The notes under the pieces are model-generated. The model searched no databases, was not told the origin of the DNA, and saw nothing but the letters and a program-made list of their open reading frames with translations. Source: Fragilaria radians (Eukaryota > Bacillariophyta > Fragilariophyceae > Fragilariales > Fragilariaceae). From it: DNA of 11,420 nt. Position 1 is the stretch's first letter. Each line of letters begins with the position of its first letter. Positions 8,033 to 11,420 of the stretch are shown here, one piece after another. The position numbers were made by a program, and so were the translations under genes. Location: NCBI GenBank assembly GCA_900642245.1, contig CAAAJI010000335.1, positions 56,969-68,388 on the forward strand, in the 5' to 3' direction.

Positions 8033-8566
8033 CTAGGACAGAATTGGACTTTTCCTACTCTTCTTATTTGCGTTACCTCCATTCTTGAGAGGAGTCCTTG
8101 TTATCAAGCAAAAGGGAGGAGGAACAGACAATTTGCCCACTTGAATTAGGATTGACTCTAGTAGATCATGGAATTTTTTCATTTTATTTGTGTAACATTC
8201 TAGCTCTTCTTGATATCTTCTCACTTTGACGTTAAGGTTTTCCTCTTCTGAGGATTCTACATTGTTGGATGGGAGATCTGAGACTTCTGAATGTGTGGCA
8301 GTTGCAATGAGAGGTGTGGTGCCAGAAGCTTGGACTTTATCAATTTCTTCAATCTCTAGGTTATTGATAGATGCCATACTTTGGGAGGCAAATGAATTTT
8401 AGCGGCTGGAAAAGTCATCTAGTGGAAGGTAAGCGACTTCTGCGTATGTGTCAAAGCATCTTGTGTCATCTGGATCAAGATCTGTGCACCACTGTTGAAT
8501 TTCTGACTTCAATTTGTTTCTGAGAAGACTGAAGGAGATCTTTGGAAATAACTTTATTTTGATTTT
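8033..8566 (-). pseudogene. N-terminal region of the non-LTR polyprotein or its ORF1, unrecognised
   Basis: One frame is open from 8566 to a TAA at 8399-8401 and then from 8398 to a TAG at 8033-8035. It contains SLLRNKLKSEIQQWCTDLDP, then CFDTYAEVAYLPLDDF. The second part runs from MASINNLEIEE through an acidic Ser/Glu stretch and a predicted helix (LNVKVRRYQEELECYTNKMK) to a basic tail. I do not recognise a domain. The frame equals that of the endonuclease (8377 minus 7921 is a multiple of three), so it probably belongs to the same polyprotein. The extreme 5' end overlaps the start of the right-hand repeat family (8558 onward), so the element's true 5' end may have been cut there. Confidence 0.45.
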
Positions 8567-8960
8567 TCACCGACAATCTTTGACGTTCCAATAACAGCAG
8601 CACCTATAACTTCTACAACAATAGAGCAAGGAAAAGCTAAATCATGTCTCTAAACCATAGTTATAACAGGACAAAAAATGAATTTACTGCCTTTACACCT
8701 TCCTTATGTCAATGCTAAATCAATGGTATAATTTAATTTAAGTTCTGTGATGTTGAATGCAATTGTAGATGCTAATGACATGTTAGGTCAAGTAGTAAAG
8801 CTAAAATCTTGCGTCACACATCAGATCGTATGACCTGCAAATTCTAAGTTAAGTTCTCAAGTAGCAATCCTAAAAGTATTTGTAGTAATTATTACTGGAA
8901 ATTTAAAAATTCAAAGATGCGTTCTCTTTTGTAAAATAGTTAACTCTGCGAAGCAAAGAG
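8558..8960 (+). repeat. AT-rich dispersed repeat, copy A
   Basis: The left half (8561-8797) matches the reverse complement of 10380-10145 almost without gaps, roughly four-fifths identical by eye. Shared anchors include gatttttcaccga, caatgctaaatcaatggtat and gacatgttaggtcaagtagta. The right half (about 8810-8960) matches the reverse complement of about 11110-10920, with anchors gtatgacctgcaaatt, attcaaagat and gtaaaata.ttaa. The copy ends near ctctgcgaagcaaagag. No coding frame is seen. It is likely a non-autonomous transposable element, but no family can be named. Confidence 0.75.
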
Positions 8961-9164
8961 TAAATTCATAATAAAATTGAATCGAATTAGAAGTACCAGC
9001 CGTAGCTGATTGTCTAGGGGCTGTTCAATTTTGTCACTTGGTAGTATTGTTAACATAGTTACACTTTCCAATATCCAACCGTATATGGGTCGTAAAGTAC
9101 TTAAAGAGTTCACATACGTTCTGGCCGTCAGCCGACACCAATGCTGCGAAGATAGATAACGATC
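8961..9164. other. Spacer between repeat copies A and B, nothing recognised
   Basis: I find no gene, RNA gene or match to the neighbouring repeats here. It is slightly richer in GC around 9110-9150 than its surroundings. Confidence 0.3.
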
Positions 9165-9720
9165 TTTTTAACAATGATACAGACTTTGCACCAACAACAA
9201 CATTTTTTATATTTTTTCGCTGTAGCGTTGATTTTCCATTAGCAGAAACAATCCTTTAACATTCCAATAACAGAAGTTGCAATCGCTTCGACAATGACAG
9301 CAACAGAAAAAGCTAAAAGATGACTTTAACCTGAATAATAATAAGAAAAAAAGTGACAATCTCTAACTTTACGCTTTTCTGATGGCTGTCAGTGATGAAT
9401 CCATGGTAGAATGTATGGAGTCACAGAGGCAGTCCTGTGAGATTGAATACATTTAATCTATCAATGACATGTTTGGTCAAATAGTAAAACTCAAACAATG
9501 TATCATGCAATAAATGTTTACTACCTGCAAACTCGTCATTTAACAGATGACAATAATAAAATCTAAATCATTTTATATTTTGGAAATTATGATTCGTTTG
9601 TATCATCAACTTTGCGCAGCAAGGCAAGCGCCAACCACTAGTCCTACTACTAAAAAAGTGTCACTTCCGATCTGGCCGGTGCTACCCCTTATACTTGAGA
9701 AAGCGATCGAGTAAATAGAG
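9165..9720 (+). repeat. AT-rich dispersed repeat, copy B (diverged)
   Basis: It contains gactttgcaccaacaacaac, cattccaataacagaag and agaaaaagctaaa, then tcaatgacatgtttggtcaaatagtaaaa and tactacctgcaaactcgtc. These are the same blocks in the same order as copy A but more diverged. It continues past A into ctttgcgcagcaaggcaagc, ctactactaaaaaagtgtcac and gagaaagcgatcgagta (9611-9715). That tail matches the reverse complement of about 10955-10805. B therefore shows the fullest extent of the repeat, some 550 bp. Confidence 0.65.
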
Positions 9721-10960
9721 AGTGAGCGACTAAACTCATTAGAGATATAGCAAATTTAAACGATTAAGTCTAATTTAATTATTTCTGGTTTAAAAGCCAT
9801 TAATCACATGGTTCAATAATATTGTGGTATGTTTGGGAGAATTCTTATTGTGTTAATCCTTCATTTGTCTCAGCTTTCAAAATATCAAACAAATAGAGAA
9901 TACAATTTATAAAGTTGACAGAGCAATGATATTGATGTTGCACCAACAACAATTTAATTTTGATTTTTCACCAACAATCTTTGAAGTTCCAATAACGTCA
10001 GCAGAAATTTATGTCTTTAAACAATAGTCTTAATAGGCAAAAAATGAAATTAATACCTCTACACCTTCCTAATGTAGAATTAACTATTTTACAAAAAGCG
10101 AATATATCTTTGGATTTGTTTTTGATTGCTATTTGTGAACCTTATCTACTACTTGACCTAACATGTCAGTGGTATCTACAGTTGCAGGCAACATCATAGA
10201 ACTTACAATAAATTATACCATTGATTTAGCATTGGCATTAGGAAGGTGCAAAGGTAGTAATTTCATTTTTTCTATTAAAGCTATGGTTTAAAGATATATT
10301 TTAGCTTTTTCTTGCGCTTTTGTTGTTGAAGTTATTGGTGCTGCTGTCATTGGAAGGTCAAAGATTTTCGGTGAAAAATCACAACAAAGCTGTTGGTGCA
10401 AAGTCATTATCAATGTTTTGTTTACTTTGTAAAATGTTCACTTTCCTTGTTTGACAGCATACAAAATGAGACAGATGAAAAATTAATTCAATTAGAATCA
10501 TCCCAATGATACAACAATATAATTGATCCATATGATTTTTAAATCAGAATAGTGGTATTTTGTTCATTGTTTTGAAGGAATTTCATTTAATTGCAGATTA
10601 ATGTTGTAATTAGATCTATCCACATTTCAGTAGCATTTGTATGACAATTGCGTTAAATATTCTACCGTTTACAACGGAAAGTCTCGGCAACATTCTAGTT
10701 TATAATTCTGGATGGGAGTAGGATGGAAATATAAGTTTACTACCCACCAGTACCGTTGGAATTAGGCATATTCCCATTGATTATTCTGTAAACTCTGTAC
10801 TCGTCCTCGATCACTTTCTCGAGTATTACTGTACTAACACTTCGCACAAAGGTTATGGGGTAGCAACGGCTAGACCGGACGTGAAACTTTTTTAGTAGTG
10901 TAGACTAGTAGTTGGAGCTTGCTTTGCTGCGCAGGGTTAATTATTTTACAAAACATCTTC
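9601..10960. repeat. Large imperfect palindrome built from two opposed repeat copies
   Basis: The plus arm runs from about 9601 to 10078 and the minus arm from about 10960 back to 10085. Matched blocks, outer to inner, are: 9611-9715 with 10935-10805; ggtttaaaagccatt...cacatgg...attgt (near 9790-9825) with about 10545-10505; cttcatttgtctcag...tcaaacaa (9860-9893) with about 10485-10450; and gatttttcacc...cttcctaatg (9962-10075) with 10380-10243. The plus arm lacks about 40 bp present in the minus arm, and the minus arm carries extra sequence near 10560-10800. The turn is at about 10078-10085, where the plus copy is cut short and joins the far end of the reversed copy (gttaattc on the minus strand). 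Confidence 0.7.
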
Positions 10961-11245
10961 ATAAAACATTCAGAATAGTGGATCTTTGAATTTCCGTCTA
11001 TACATTTCCGACAATAATTATGTCATGGACTTTTGTGATTGCTATTTGTGAACGTAAAATTTGCAGGTCATACAGCTTGATGCATGATATAATATTTGAG
11101 TAATTTCAATTTAGTTACAGATTAATATTACATTTAGATTATCTACCATTTGAATAGCATTTGCATGACGAATGCTTTAAATATTCTACAGTTTACAACT
11201 GAAAGTCTCGGCAACATTCTAGTTAAAAACTTTGAATGGAATCCT
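10588..11245 (+). repeat. Direct repeat of about 130 bp, spaced about 524 bp
   Basis: The block at about 10588-10720 recurs at about 11108-11243. It includes cagattaat.tt, tagcatttg.atgac, ttaaatattctac (10653 and 11177) and gaaagtctcggcaacattctagtt, with few differences. Together with the 22-bp direct repeat at 10883 and 11399 this indicates a partly duplicated unit of about 520 bp. No protein is coded. Confidence 0.75.
10883..10904 (+). repeat. 22-bp exact direct repeat, first copy
   Basis: The sequence beginning gaaacttttttagtagtg is identical, over 22 bp, to the last 22 bases of the window (11399-11420). The reverse complement of this motif, with changes, appears at about 9645-9660 (ctactactaaaaaagtgtc), inside copy B. 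It may mark one end of the repeat element. Confidence 0.8.
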
Positions 11246-11398
11246 ATTTTTTGAACCAATTTGACAATGGAAAGGGGAAAAAAAGCATTGCTGGTACAGA
11301 GTTGAATGCTGTATTCCTAACGATTTTAGTCGCACATAGTAACGCATTCAAGGTAACACAGAAGGGTTAAGGGTTAACGAAATATTAGAAGACAGCCA

Positions 11399-11420
11399 GA
11401 AACTTTTTTAGTAGTGTAGA
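11399..11420 (+). repeat. 22-bp exact direct repeat, second copy, at the window end
   Basis: Exact copy of 10883-10904, 516 bp downstream and ending on the window's last base. If the window is a whole contig, this repeat is a likely cause of the assembly break. Confidence 0.8.

Larger units (their letters stand above)
5520..8566 (-). mobile_element. Non-LTR (LINE-like) retrotransposon remnant, reverse transcriptase domain deleted
   Basis: Reading down the minus strand the order is: an N-terminal region of unknown type (8566-8033), an endonuclease/exonuclease/phosphatase (APE-type) domain (about 7930-7540), a segment that normally follows the reverse transcriptase (7447-6921), RNase H (about 6840-6310) and a C-terminal Cys/His-containing region (about 6075-5700). 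One frame is kept from 8566 to 7538 apart from stop codons, which supports a single ancestral polyprotein. Only about 90 bp lie between the end of the endonuclease piece and the post-RT segment. A reverse transcriptase of some 400 residues should be there and is absent. The architecture matches LINE-like elements that I associate with diatoms. No poly(A) tail or target-site duplication was found. Confidence 0.72.

Noticed and set aside
10011..10199. Plus-strand 62-codon open frame in the repeat region
   Set aside because: It crosses the turn of the palindrome, so its two halves come from opposed repeat copies; not a gene.
11371..11378. gggttaagggttaac near 11364-11379 as telomere-like repeat
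   Set aside because: Only two units of a 7-mer, with no further repetition and not at a contig end; too short to support a telomeric tract.
1..11420. CRISPR array, tRNA or rRNA gene
   Set aside because: No regularly spaced short repeats, no cloverleaf with a T-loop GTTCRA-type box in context, and no rRNA core sequence were recognised on either strand.

Overview
The window looks like a piece of a eukaryotic nuclear genome, AT-rich and crowded with dead transposable elements, that carries a short block of bacterial-type genes. The retroelement remnants (a Copia-type and an APE-type non-LTR element with RNase H and a C-terminal Cys/His region) most resemble elements I associate with diatoms and related stramenopile algae. 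That host assignment is inferred from recognised motifs, not from a database search. Nearly everything recognisable between 1 and about 8570 reads on the minus strand.

Left block, 1-3640, bacterial in style. A complete 904-codon gene (853-3567) encodes a protein with a disordered N-terminal third, a PF09820-type AAA-like P-loop ATPase and a C-terminal PF08011-type PD-(D/E)XK nuclease domain. Its motifs are all present. Downstream on the same strand lies a decayed ankyrin-repeat gene (1-609) that still begins with a recognisable bacterial lipoprotein signal peptide. The pairing of this ATPase-nuclease family with ankyrin lipoproteins is typical of intracellular Bacteroidota such as Amoebophilus and Cardinium. 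The simplest reading is a bacterial fragment integrated into the nuclear genome, with one gene rotted and the other still open. A chimeric assembly must be excluded.

Middle block, 3640-8566. After a junction stretch with several perfect short inverted repeats (3598-3766) comes a Copia-type fragment (about 4020-5500; reverse transcriptase start plus the linker upstream of it). A non-LTR retroelement follows (about 5520-8566). It keeps the endonuclease, the segment after the reverse transcriptase, RNase H and the C-terminal Cys/His region, but has lost almost the whole reverse transcriptase domain. Both are full of stops and frameshifts.

Right block, 8558-11420. No gene is seen. It consists of several diverged copies of one AT-rich repeat of roughly 0.5-1 kb in both orientations. 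Two of them form a large imperfect palindrome centred near 10080, and a roughly 520-bp direct repeat runs to the window's last base.

Only the ATPase-nuclease gene could make a full-length protein. No working pathway can be claimed from the other parts.
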